NCBI GenBank assembly: GCA_964421595.1
Contig: CAYQXY010000006.1
Span: forward strand, 1 to 64,000
Source of the DNA: PXAP01 sp964421595
GTDB lineage: Bacteria; Bacteroidota; Bacteroidia; Bacteroidales; PUMT01
Length of the DNA: 64,000 bases
Direction of reading: 5' to 3'
The number at the start of each line of letters is the position of its first letter. Position 1 is the stretch's first letter. Of the stretch, positions 10,225-18,535 are shown piece by piece. The translations under genes and the position numbers were made by a program. Under the pieces are notes generated by a model. That model was not told the DNA's origin and ran no database searches. It saw nothing but the letters and a program-made list of their open reading frames with translations.

Positions 10225-10300
10225 TTAAAAAACCACAAGCCTTACATACTGCGACCTGGTCTTTGATGATACATTAACAATGTAATTGCCTTTGGGCAGG
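10225..10300 (-). repeat. Stray 3' end of a T9SS sorting-domain gene, near-copy of 1478-1555
   Basis: On the minus strand this stretch reads LPKGNYIVNVSSKTRSQYVR, then LVVF and a stop at 10225. It is the same as the tail of the GH9 protein apart from a few substitutions (KVRSQH there, KTRSQY here), and the DNA is nearly identical. Similarity breaks off at about 10300, where it abuts the FISUMP remnant on the opposite strand. Only the last 24 codons survive. Confidence 0.85.
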
Positions 10301-10304
10301 ACTG

Positions 10305-11096
10305 ATTAACATTGGCCAGCAGGAATGGATGGCTGAAAACCTGAGGGTTACAAAATACAATGACGGCCGGAGTATTCTTCAATACCCAAATTCTGGAGAA
10401 ATATCCATAATGGAGGATGTAAGTGATAAAGGAAGATATGGGATATACCCTTATGAGCAAATCGAGGGTATTGAATCTGAAGCCGAAGTCATTAAGGCTT
10501 ACGGACTGCATTATAACTGGTATGTTGTAGAGTCAAAAAAATTGTGCCCTGCCGGTTGGCGTGTTCCCCGCCTTGAGGATTGGGAAGAATTGTTCGGATA
10601 CTTAACTGATACTTATGACTATATTGACAATTGGATCGATGTTGGAGTCACTCTTAAATCATGCCGGCAGGCTGATTCGCCTGTGAATGGTGATTGCAAT
10701 ACATCTGAACATCCCAGATGGAATCCTGATGGGGTAGATTATTGGTTGCTTGATATGCAGCAAACCTCTCCTGACTTTGAATATCCGGTTTCGGACGCTG
10801 AATTCATATGGCCATTAGCAGGTACCGACGAATTTGGGTTTTCTGCCCTGCCCGCCGGCAAATTCTCCCTAAATCAATTGCCTGGAACATTTGGATCCCA
10901 TGGAGCCGGTTACTTAAGTGCATTCTGGGTTGATCATAAAGAAAAAATGGAAACTACGTGGATTCCGGAAATACCAGAAGGAACTAACGTAATAATCATG
11001 GATGAGATGACCTATAATGTCGAATTGAAACATGGCCTTGGCATCAGTGGTTCATCAAATAATAATTATAGTTATTCGGTTCGCTGCATCAGATAG
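10305..11096 (+). pseudogene. N-terminally truncated FISUMP-domain protein
   Basis: The protein matches the Fibrobacter succinogenes major paralogous (FISUMP) domain: INIGQQEWMAENLRVTKYND at the front, then LHYNWYVV, CPAGWRVPRLEDWEEL, FGFSALPAGKF and the ending NYSYSVRCIR. In-frame codons from 10305 already encode domain residues (INIGQQEW), so the first ATG at 10329 lies inside the domain, and the signal peptide and normal N-terminus are missing. The break coincides with the T9SS tail fragment at 10300. These proteins are normally exported surface lipoproteins or T9SS cargo of unknown role. The rest of the frame is intact over 255 codons, so it might still be translated, but not exported normally. 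Confidence 0.75.
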
Positions 11097-11309
11097 ATAT
11101 TTTTGATTATGTTCTCTTTCTCGTAACCGCAGCCGACAAGTACCGAGAAAATTCTTTGAACAAATGACTGGATACGATGGATTATTTGCGATACGGATTG
11201 AATTTGAAAGCAACATTTATAGGATATTTTGCTACTTAGATAAAGGGGAGAAAACACAGAAAACGCCAAAAAAATAGATTGAAAAAGCAGATGCTGGTCT
11301 TATTTCAAA

Positions 11310-12092
11310 TCAATTCGTGGTTATAATTATCTCTTGTGCTTCTATAAATCTGAATTCTCCAGCATCTATTCTTGCATTACCCCTTAAATGCAGTTTACGA
11401 TAAGACTCATCAATCATATCAGCAGAATATCTTATTTCTTGAAAAATACCATTTGAAATAAAAACTTCTACTTTTTCATTTGATAGTTTTCCTGATGCAA
11501 ATGTGGTGATAAATTCACGAGTATCCTGATTTACTTTAATGAGTTTAGAAGCAATAGTGACACCATGACTTGTAAATTTTATGTTTCTAGCAATCAAATC
11601 ATTATTATCATAAAACATTTCCTCACTATGAAGATAAGAATACCACATACTTGTATCTAAAATAGAACTTGTGGAATGATTTAATTGGGTATCACTAACT
11701 GCGCTTAACTTGTCATTTGCAACAGTATTGCCATTTATGGCAAAAATTCCAAGAACTACAATGGAAACCATCACTGTTAAAATCAATATTTTTTTCATTG
11801 TGTTTGTTTTTAAATTAAATAAATCAATAAAGTTTATATAAAATTGCTCAAGCCTTTTTAAGATCAATCCTTTTTTTTCACCAAAAGATGTATCAAAAGA
11901 ATTGTCATAAGTAATATCCAAAGCTTCATAAATCAACCTTACAGTATAAGTCCTTGGTGTCACTACTCCAGCCTCAATTCGCTGAAGGGTTCTCACACTT
12001 AGATTACATTTATCAACAAGCTCTTCTTGCGTTAATCCTTTAGCTTTTCGATAATCAGCAATCTTTTTGCCTAGTTCTGGTTGTTTAATCAT
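11310..12092 (-). CDS. XRE-family helix-turn-helix regulator with a membrane segment
   Basis: About 260 residues. The N-terminal HTH_3 domain (ELGKKIADYRKAKGLTQEEL and SVRTLQRIEAGVVTPR, about 5-60) is a classic Cro/C1-type DNA-binding fold. A linker and one hydrophobic segment (ILILTVMVSIVVLGIFAI, about 103-120) follow, then a probably extracytoplasmic C-terminal domain of about 135 residues with no family I recognise. An upstream ATG at 12110 adds six residues; 12092 is preferred because family members usually begin M.qpeLGkkI. The membrane-anchored layout suggests sensing an envelope signal, but that is inference. It is transcribed toward a gene-free strip, with the S41 peptidase upstream in the same direction. 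Confidence 0.8.
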   Translation of the reverse strand: MIKQPELGKKIADYRKAKGLTQEELVDKCNLSVRTLQRIEAGVVTPRTYTVRLIYEALDITYDNSFDTSFGEKKGLILKRLEQFYINFIDLFNLKTNTMKKILILTVMVSIVVLGIFAINGNTVANDKLSAVSDTQLNHSTSSILDTSMWYSYLHSEEMFYDNNDLIARNIKFTSHGVTIASKLIKVNQDTREFITTFASGKLSNEKVEVFISNGIFQEIRYSADMIDESYRKLHLRGNARIDAGEFRFIEAQEIIITTN

Positions 12093-12274
12093 GTTGAAAC
12101 TTTTAAGCAATTTTATAACTTAACCTAAAAACTATACACGAATTTTCGATGATTTTTACACGTCATGACCACGTCATTTACATGACTTTTTTAACTATTT
12201 GAATTAATGTGTGTTAATACCTCTTTTTAAGCTACATCCCACAACTAAATCTACCGCGTGTATTCAGCTGGCGA

Positions 12275-13642
12275 TTACTGTTGTTTTAAGTATTTGATTG
12301 CACTGTTGAGTGCCGGGTCAACATTTTCAATCACATCTTTCACAGACTTCTTAGCCACAATGTCAGGTTGTATCCCATAGCCAACGTATTCTTTCCCACA
12401 AAGATATGACGAATGTTTTGTACAAATGTCTAACCAGCCTCCGCCGGGTAACACAAAGTTGATTGGTTCACCGGTAGAGCCACCAGTAGCTTCGCCTATT
12501 TTGATTATATGGCTTTGATTATCTGTGGAAACTAAAAAATCTTCGGCTGCAGATAAAGTCTTATGTCCAATTAATATTGCTGTTGGCACTACTATTTTTT
12601 TTGTTTCAGGATTTACGTTAAATGATTCGTAAGGAAAATCGTAGTAATCATTTCTATAATTTACATATCTATCCCGCAGCATTTTATTACCAATTGTATC
12701 CTTAGGCTGAAGATGGCCACCAAAGACTTTATGGGCAGGTATATGCATTCTGCTCCTGGATTGAACACTATAAAGAATGGAATCGTTTGTTAAATAATCC
12801 AGCATCTGGATTCCATATCGTGCATTTCCGCCCCGATTATTTCTTAAATCAATAATTAGTTTTTCCGCTTTATAAAGTTCGGGCAGTTTTTCTCTGAATA
12901 AGCTTACTATGGCTGGATCTTCAAAAGAATTCCATGCCATGTATGCAATTCCTTCTTCCAGCCAGTAAAATTCAAACGGAATGTGTTCAGTATATGAAGG
13001 ATAGAGCTCATCAAAAATATCTACTTCATAATCTGTTTGTGTTAAAGAAATATTTTTCTCTGTTTCATCAGGTAAGACTAATTCAAATTCGTAGGTGGTT
13101 TCTTGCATAGTTAAAAATATATCAGTTACAGCTTTGCTAAATCGATAATGATCTGTTGACGAACTTATATAGGGGATTATATTTTCTTTTAGATATTCAA
13201 TGACTTCCTGCCCGTTAATTCTTTTAATTTCTGTACCGATAGGAATTTGGTTTTTTGTGTCTCGGTGTACCCGGGTTACAATAACTTTATTTTCGATGTA
13301 GGAACACATCAGGACAAATTCTCCAAATACATCATCAAATTGATAATTGCCAGGCATCCAAACTCTTGTATGCCCATCATTCACTAAAGCAACAAAATAG
13401 CTCAGTAGGCGGTAGTACTCGAAATCATTCTCAGTTTTTTGGACTTCTGAAATAAGTCTTCTATACTCTTTATCCCACAGTTCTTTATCAATTTTGTCAA
13501 TAAATACAAAGTTATTGTTCACCTCCTTCCAAATTTTTGAAAGACCATAAATTTTGTCGGTATCTGAAATTGTGTTTTCAAGTTGACCGGATGAATTACT
13601 TGCTAAAAAGAGCAGTACCAAGGCAAAAGATATTTTACTCAT
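12275..13642 (-). CDS. Secreted S41-family peptidase
   Basis: A 455-residue protein with a signal peptide ending near residue 20 (ASNSSGQ). An N-terminal helical region carries VALVNDGHTRVW (about 90), the usual lead into a tail-specific protease core. IPIGTEIKRINGQEVIEYL (about 136-154) looks like a PDZ-type segment. The S41 core has KLIIDLRNNRGGNARYG (about 262-278) and the nucleophile segment GHKTLSAAEDFL (about 378-389), where the Ser of TLSAAEDF is the predicted nucleophile. It resembles the tricorn/IRBP branch rather than CtpA. Substrate is unknown. It is transcribed in the same direction as the genes on both sides but with gaps of 140-180 bases, so it may be a separate unit. Confidence 0.85.
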   Translation of the reverse strand: MSKISFALVLLFLASNSSGQLENTISDTDKIYGLSKIWKEVNNNFVFIDKIDKELWDKEYRRLISEVQKTENDFEYYRLLSYFVALVNDGHTRVWMPGNYQFDDVFGEFVLMCSYIENKVIVTRVHRDTKNQIPIGTEIKRINGQEVIEYLKENIIPYISSSTDHYRFSKAVTDIFLTMQETTYEFELVLPDETEKNISLTQTDYEVDIFDELYPSYTEHIPFEFYWLEEGIAYMAWNSFEDPAIVSLFREKLPELYKAEKLIIDLRNNRGGNARYGIQMLDYLTNDSILYSVQSRSRMHIPAHKVFGGHLQPKDTIGNKMLRDRYVNYRNDYYDFPYESFNVNPETKKIVVPTAILIGHKTLSAAEDFLVSTDNQSHIIKIGEATGGSTGEPINFVLPGGGWLDICTKHSSYLCGKEYVGYGIQPDIVAKKSVKDVIENVDPALNSAIKYLKQQ

Positions 13643-13786
13643 TTGTTTACGTTTTAGTAATGTAGTACTATTATATCATTGTCCCTCATTTGTCGGTTTT
13701 CTTTCGAATAAGGGTAACGGCAATTTGTGTGATTATGTTGGTGAAAGCGAGCATGAATTGCTAAACAAGATTTATAGCAATGTATT

Positions 13787-14638
13787 TTAATTTATTATTG
13801 TAAGATACATACTCGGACTATATTGCGTGTTTATTTTCCATTTTGCTTCTGGACCCCAACGATATAAACCTGTTTGATTTTTCTTATTCTTAAAGAGAAT
13901 GTATGCATTTTGCATCCTCTTATTGATTTTCATCTCTCTATCAGAGTTTAGTCCTTGAACTTTTAACCATTCAAGCGTCAAACCAATTTCTCCGGTTAGA
14001 ATCAAGTTGAAGTGTTCTAAATCAATGTTTGCCCAACCTGATTCATTTGAAATTGATATAATAATATTTTCTTTCAGTAATTCGTCTAAGATTAAAGTGT
14101 CTTTTATGGCACGAATATGTAATCTAAAGAAACTCGTATCAAATGCCTGACGATGAAGCATAATATTTAAGCTTTTTATTTTAACAGGTTTTTCTCCTAA
14201 ATCGAGTTTTATCCCTATTTCATACCCTTTTCTAACTTGCAAGCCTCCCCATCCACTCCAGCCTTGAAATCTATTAAATCCTTTTGTTCCAACTGTTCTT
14301 TCCTCAGTCGGAGTAATTACAACTTCATTAATTCCATAAACAATTCCAACCATCACAATTTTCAGGTCTTTTTGTAATAAATCTGCAATTGAAAATATTT
14401 GGGATTCATATCCTATCATTGAAACTCTTACAGTGGATGATAATTCTTGATTTTTGGACTCAAATTCAAAATATCCTTTATCATCAGTAATTGCCCCATA
14501 AGGAGTATTAATAATCCCAATGCTTACATATTCGACTGGTTCATTGGTTTTTGAGTCAATTATCTGTCCTTTTATTACTTGTCCGTAAATTTCACAATAA
14601 CACCAAAGCATCAATATACTTAGCCAAAGAAATTTCAT
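13787..14638 (-). CDS. Exported carboxypeptidase-regulatory-like domain protein
   Basis: A 283-residue protein with a signal peptide (ends near CYCEIYGQ, residue 20). It then carries a CarbopepD_reg_2 beta-sandwich (VIKGQIIDSKTNEPVEYVSI, ITDDKGYFEFES, VSMIGYESQ, about 21-95), the domain that also heads TonB-dependent receptors. The remaining 190 residues contain a beta-rich region (KSLNIMLHRQAFDTSFFRLH, GEIGLTLEWLKV) similar in style to DUF-type outer-membrane-associated proteins; I cannot name it. It lacks the plug and barrel of a TonB receptor. Cell-envelope location is inferred from the signal peptide. Confidence 0.75.
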   Translation of the reverse strand: MKFLWLSILMLWCYCEIYGQVIKGQIIDSKTNEPVEYVSIGIINTPYGAITDDKGYFEFESKNQELSSTVRVSMIGYESQIFSIADLLQKDLKIVMVGIVYGINEVVITPTEERTVGTKGFNRFQGWSGWGGLQVRKGYEIGIKLDLGEKPVKIKSLNIMLHRQAFDTSFFRLHIRAIKDTLILDELLKENIIISISNESGWANIDLEHFNLILTGEIGLTLEWLKVQGLNSDREMKINKRMQNAYILFKNKKNQTGLYRWGPEAKWKINTQYSPSMYLTIIN

Positions 14639-15040
14639 ATTCTTGTTAATATTTAAGTGCAGTAATTATCATTTTGTTATCCAGGCATTGTTTTACATAT
14701 GTAGCAAAGGCGCACTTACGCATACAGTATGCTTTATTATATAAACCTTTTGTGTTTGTAATAATTTGAATCAAGGTATGAAAAATAATGATATGTAGAG
14801 TACATAGGTTGGTAAATGGATTGCAGATCTCTTAAAAACATTGGCGTTACTGGTTGGAGGATATTGATTTTCTACATTTCTAACGGATTATTGAATTATT
14901 GATCCAGGTATAGTAACCTTTTTACTGGATTAAGGTGAAAAACTTCATTTATTTTCATTTATTTTCGAATATTTTCTTTTGATGCTTCGTATTTTTTTTA
15001 TTTATTTGTAGATGTATAATAATTATTGATTCAGACGGGA
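14639..15040. other. Intergenic between divergent units
   Basis: About 400 AT-rich bases separating the leftward carboxypeptidase-like gene from the rightward sugar cluster. It must hold the promoter for the transketolase operon, but no exact TAnnTTTG with a correctly spaced TTTG was found. No palindrome, riboswitch or RNA gene recognised. Confidence 0.35.
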
Positions 15041-15901
15041 ATGGCAAATTACAGCGACAGGGACCTGGAAATAATATCAGCAGAATTACGGCTGATGCTG
15101 CTGAAGTATATAATGATCGCCAGGGCAGGGCATACAGGAGGGGATCTTTCATGCATTGATATTCTGAATGTCCTGTATAATGATGTTCTAAACTGTTCAC
15201 CGGATAATATGAATGATCCCGGAAGGGACAGATATATTCAGAGTAAAGGCCACGCAGTTGAGGCTCTATATGTGGTGCTTGCGAAAAAGGGATTTTTCCC
15301 CGAAGAAGACCTGGAAACTATTGGCAGATATGGTTCCAACTATGTGGGCCATCCGACAAGGAAGGTAAAGGGTATTGAATTCAATACAGGCGCTTTGGGT
15401 CACGGATTGTCTATCAGTGCAGGAATTGCCCTTGCAGGGAAATTAGATAAAAGCAATTACAAGGTCTATACCTTGCTGGGTGACGGGGAGCTGGCCGAAG
15501 GTTCCAACTGGGAAGCTGCCATGTTTGCTGCCCATAATAAACTTGATAACCTGGTTGCCATAGTCGATTACAACAATCTTCAGATCACAGGGAACACTTC
15601 GGAGGTCTGTAATCCCTGCCCGATAGATGAAAAATTCATGGCTTTCGGATGGGATGTGACCTTTGTTGACGGACACAATATCCCCGGGTTAAGGAAGAAA
15701 CTTAATGATGTTCCATTTTCCGCAGGTAAGCCATCGCTTATCATTGCCAATACAATCAAAGGAAAAGGGGTTAGTTTTATGGAAAATGTGGCTAAATGGC
15801 ATCATGGGGTGCCCGACAGTGACCAGTACAAACAGGCCATAGGTGAACTTGAACATAATCTTGAGAAAATTAAGAATAAAGCTGATGCAGAATACCGGTA
15901 A
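15041..15901 (+). CDS. Transketolase, N-terminal (ThDP-binding) subunit
   Basis: A 286-residue half-transketolase that binds thiamine diphosphate and pairs with the next gene to move two-carbon ketol units. Seen motifs are GHTGGDLSCIDIL (about 32), GALGHGLSISAGIALA (about 117), and the ThDP/Mg motif GDGELAEGSNWEAAMFAAHN, ending near IVDYNN (about 148-185). An upstream ATG at 15026 would add five residues; ATG 15041 is preferred because GACGGGA lies close in front and homologues begin just before the DLEIISAELR helix. Its stop overlaps the start of the partner gene by 17 bases, implying translational coupling. Split transketolases are common beside sugar ABC transporters and can be specialised (for example the apulose-4-phosphate enzyme), so the exact ketose phosphate is open. 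Confidence 0.9.
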   Translation: MANYSDRDLEIISAELRLMLLKYIMIARAGHTGGDLSCIDILNVLYNDVLNCSPDNMNDPGRDRYIQSKGHAVEALYVVLAKKGFFPEEDLETIGRYGSNYVGHPTRKVKGIEFNTGALGHGLSISAGIALAGKLDKSNYKVYTLLGDGELAEGSNWEAAMFAAHNKLDNLVAIVDYNNLQITGNTSEVCNPCPIDEKFMAFGWDVTFVDGHNIPGLRKKLNDVPFSAGKPSLIIANTIKGKGVSFMENVAKWHHGVPDSDQYKQAIGELEHNLEKIKNKADAEYR

Positions 15902-16853
15902 ATTACCTGCAGGTAAGCCTAACCTTGAGGTTTACTCGAAAACACTTATCGAACTTGCCGGCGCGGACAGGAATGTTCTGGCTGTAACAAGTGATTCAAG
16001 GGGATCAGGGAAGCTTGTTTCCTATGGCAATCAATTTCCTGAGCAGATCGTTGAAACCGGTATTGCAGAGCAAAATCTTGTTGGAGTTTCGGCTGGACTG
16101 GCGTCCTGCGGAAAGACTGTTTTTGCAACATCCCCCGCCTGCTTTCTTACTGCCAGGTCACTTGAGCAGATCAAAAATGATGTTGCTTATTCCGGGTTCC
16201 CTGTAAATATAGTGGGAATAAGCGCAGGTGTGAGCTACGGGGCATTGGGAGCAACCCATCACTCTCTGCACGATATAGCTGCCCTGAGGGCAATTAACAA
16301 TATTACAATTGTGGTGCCTGCCGATAATTTTGAAACTCAGCAGGCCGTGAGGGCTGCTGCTGCAAGTGATAATCCATTTTACCTCAGATTCGGCAAAAAG
16401 CCGATGCCTCATCTTTATGCTCCGGATGCACATTTCGAAATCGGAAGGGCATCGGTACTGACACATGGTGATGACATCGCGTTTATCGCATGCGGTGAGG
16501 CGGTTGCCCCTGCGTTTGAAGCAGCCCGGCTTCTGCAGGAAAAGGGCATCGGGGCAAGGGTTATCAGCATGCATACTGTAAAACCCCTCGATAATGAAGC
16601 TGTCATAAAAGCTGCAATGGAATGCAGGGCGCTCATTACCGTTGAAGAGCACAGTCTTTTTGGTGGATTGGGTGAAGCTTGTGCTACGGTTCTGATGGAA
16701 GAGGGAGTAAGTGTACCATTTAAGAGAATTGGTATACCTGACGAATATATGGTTACAGGATCGCAGGAAGATATTTTCAGGCATTACGGTATTTCGGCAG
16801 ATGGTCTTTTCGACTCGGCTTTGAAACTGTTAAAAAGTAAGGTAAAAAATTAG
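15885..16853 (+). CDS. Transketolase, C-terminal subunit (pyrimidine-binding and C-terminal domains)
   Basis: A 322-residue protein completing the transketolase. The pyrimidine-binding domain carries VTSDSRGSGK (about 33) and the catalytic Glu context FPEQIVETGIAEQNLVGVSA (about 48-67). GVSYGALGATHHSLHDIAAL (about 112-131) is the substrate-channel His region. The C-terminal domain has ALITVEEHSLFGGLGEACA (about 248). ATG 15885 (MQNTGKLPAG) is chosen over an earlier in-frame ATG at 15843, which would overlap the upstream subunit by 59 bases. Same operon as the preceding subunit and, after 57 bases, the sugar-binding protein. Confidence 0.9.
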   Translation: MQNTGKLPAGKPNLEVYSKTLIELAGADRNVLAVTSDSRGSGKLVSYGNQFPEQIVETGIAEQNLVGVSAGLASCGKTVFATSPACFLTARSLEQIKNDVAYSGFPVNIVGISAGVSYGALGATHHSLHDIAALRAINNITIVVPADNFETQQAVRAAAASDNPFYLRFGKKPMPHLYAPDAHFEIGRASVLTHGDDIAFIACGEAVAPAFEAARLLQEKGIGARVISMHTVKPLDNEAVIKAAMECRALITVEEHSLFGGLGEACATVLMEEGVSVPFKRIGIPDEYMVTGSQEDIFRHYGISADGLFDSALKLLKSKVKN

Positions 16854-16910
16854 TTTACTTGTTGATCTGGTGCACAGTTATTAACTTGATACATTTTTAA
16901 TCTTTTCGAT

Positions 16911-17843
16911 ATGCATAGTACGATTGTCCGGTTATTAGTTGTAATCCTTGCCATACCCTTTTTCGGCACATGCTCCGGATTCAGGGATTCGGATAATGGA
17001 AAGATGGCGGTTGTTATTTCTACTCTCAATAACCCCTGGTTTGTAGTTCTTGGTGAATCTGCAGCGGCTAAAGCCAGGGAACTGGGGTATGAAGCCGTTA
17101 TTTATGACTCGCAGAATAACTCGGCCCGTGAGGCGGAGCATTTTGACAATATAATCGCCATGGGGTATGATGCAATCCTGTTTAATCCTACCGATGCTGA
17201 CGGGTCGGTACTGAATGTGACAAGGGCAGGAAATGCCGGTATTCCCACTTTTTGTATGGACAGGGAGATTAACTCGCGTGATGCCGCGGTTACCCAGTTG
17301 CTTTCAGATAACTTCACCGGATGTGTAAAGCTCGGACAGTATTTTGTTAGGGAGATGAATCAGCAGGGCACTTACGTGGAAATTCTCGGACTCGTGGGTG
17401 ACAATAACACATGGAACCGTTCCCGTGGTTTTCACAGTGTCGTTGATGAGTTCCCTGAACTGGTAATGGTGGCACAGCAAAGCGCCGATTTTGACCGCAA
17501 TACCGCGATGGAGGTGATGGAGTCGATGTTGCAGGCCCATCCGGGAATAGATGCAGTTTTTTGCGGGAACGATGCAATGGCTCTTGGTGCTTACCAGGCA
17601 ATACTTGCCGCAGGTAAAGCTGACCAGATCAAGGTTTTTGGTTTTGACGGATCTGACGATGCCCTCAGGTCAATAGCAAATAACAGGATGTCGGCTACTG
17701 TAATGCAGTTTCCGGTTATGATGGCAGAGATGTCGGCTGTAATTGCCGATGAATATATCAAAGGAAGGCGTGACTTTGATTCGCGCACTCCTGTTGAAGT
17801 CGTTCTTGTGACCCCTGAAAATGTTTCAGAATTTCTGGATTAA
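16911..17843 (+). CDS. Ribose-type sugar ABC transporter substrate-binding lipoprotein
   Basis: A 310-residue periplasmic binding protein (Peripla_BP_4) with a lipobox-like N-terminus (IPFFGTCSG, Cys near 21). It is strikingly close to RbsB: STLNNPWFVVLG, YDSQNNSAREAEH, LFNPTDADGS, CMDREI, the Arg in WNRSRGF, QSADFDRNTAM, CGNDAMALGAYQA, GFDGSDDALRS and QFPVMMAEMS fall at the positions of ribose-contacting residues in E. coli RbsB (Asn/Phe, Asp-Arg, Arg, Phe, Asn, Asp, Gln). The ligand is therefore likely a ribose-like furanose or another small pentose. Co-directional with the transketolase halves upstream and the transporter subunits downstream. Confidence 0.9.
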   Translation: MHSTIVRLLVVILAIPFFGTCSGFRDSDNGKMAVVISTLNNPWFVVLGESAAAKARELGYEAVIYDSQNNSAREAEHFDNIIAMGYDAILFNPTDADGSVLNVTRAGNAGIPTFCMDREINSRDAAVTQLLSDNFTGCVKLGQYFVREMNQQGTYVEILGLVGDNNTWNRSRGFHSVVDEFPELVMVAQQSADFDRNTAMEVMESMLQAHPGIDAVFCGNDAMALGAYQAILAAGKADQIKVFGFDGSDDALRSIANNRMSATVMQFPVMMAEMSAVIADEYIKGRRDFDSRTPVEVVLVTPENVSEFLD

Positions 17844-17902
17844 ATTTCCACGCAATGCTAAAAGTAAAACCTCCATACCACCAATAAATTGTCAGATCTG
17901 CC

Positions 17903-18535
17903 ATGAGACGCAAAACAATAAAATACATTATTAACATCCTTTTGATCATTATCATCGTTTTCCTGTCACTCGATATTCACCCTCTGGACAGTGAGCGGAA
18001 ACGCCCGGTGAGTGAAGTGTTTGATGTAGAGGAATATGTTGCGGACCTGTGGACTGATCAGCTTCCGGAGGTGTTTTCAAATGCACCTGAAATCTCAAAT
18101 CTCCTAGGTTTGTTTAACGATGATCCTGAAGCTGCTTTTGACAGATACTCCCGAAAGCTTGGTATCTCCAATACACATTATTTTTATGTTTCCGGCATGG
18201 GTACAGTTGATGCTATTGATGAAACCACTGTTCATCTTACTGTAAATGGAAACATTCCCGTTGAACTCGAAACTGTTTATGTTTTTGGCAATGCAATCAG
18301 GGACGGGTCAGGGCTTGTGGAAATTGATGAGTTCCAGAATATGATGGATTTCAATATGGTGTCTGCCCGCCTGAACAGGCTGGTTAAATCAAATGTAATT
18401 GATCCGTTCAGGAACGAGGTACGCCCGGGTCATATAGTATTCTTTACCGGAGCATCGGAAATAAACCGCAGGGAACCAATTCCTGACAGGTTAAATATCA
18501 TACCGGTCCAAACAGAGATCAGACATGGAGAATAG
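17903..18535 (+). CDS. DUF2291 family protein of the sugar transporter operon
   Basis: A 210-residue protein with an N-terminal hydrophobic anchor (IIIIVFLSLDIH, about 15-27) and a periplasmic domain (FDVEEYVADLWTDQLPEVF, NGNIPVELETVYVFGNAIRD, EFQNMMDFNMVSARLN). DUF2291 proteins are known from ribose/allose-type ABC operons, where their role is not settled. Its stop overlaps the ATP-binding subunit start by 11 bases, so it is part of the same transcript. An accessory role in substrate delivery or periplasmic sensing is inference. Confidence 0.8.
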   Translation: MRRKTIKYIINILLIIIIVFLSLDIHPLDSERKRPVSEVFDVEEYVADLWTDQLPEVFSNAPEISNLLGLFNDDPEAAFDRYSRKLGISNTHYFYVSGMGTVDAIDETTVHLTVNGNIPVELETVYVFGNAIRDGSGLVEIDEFQNMMDFNMVSARLNRLVKSNVIDPFRNEVRPGHIVFFTGASEINRREPIPDRLNIIPVQTEIRHGE

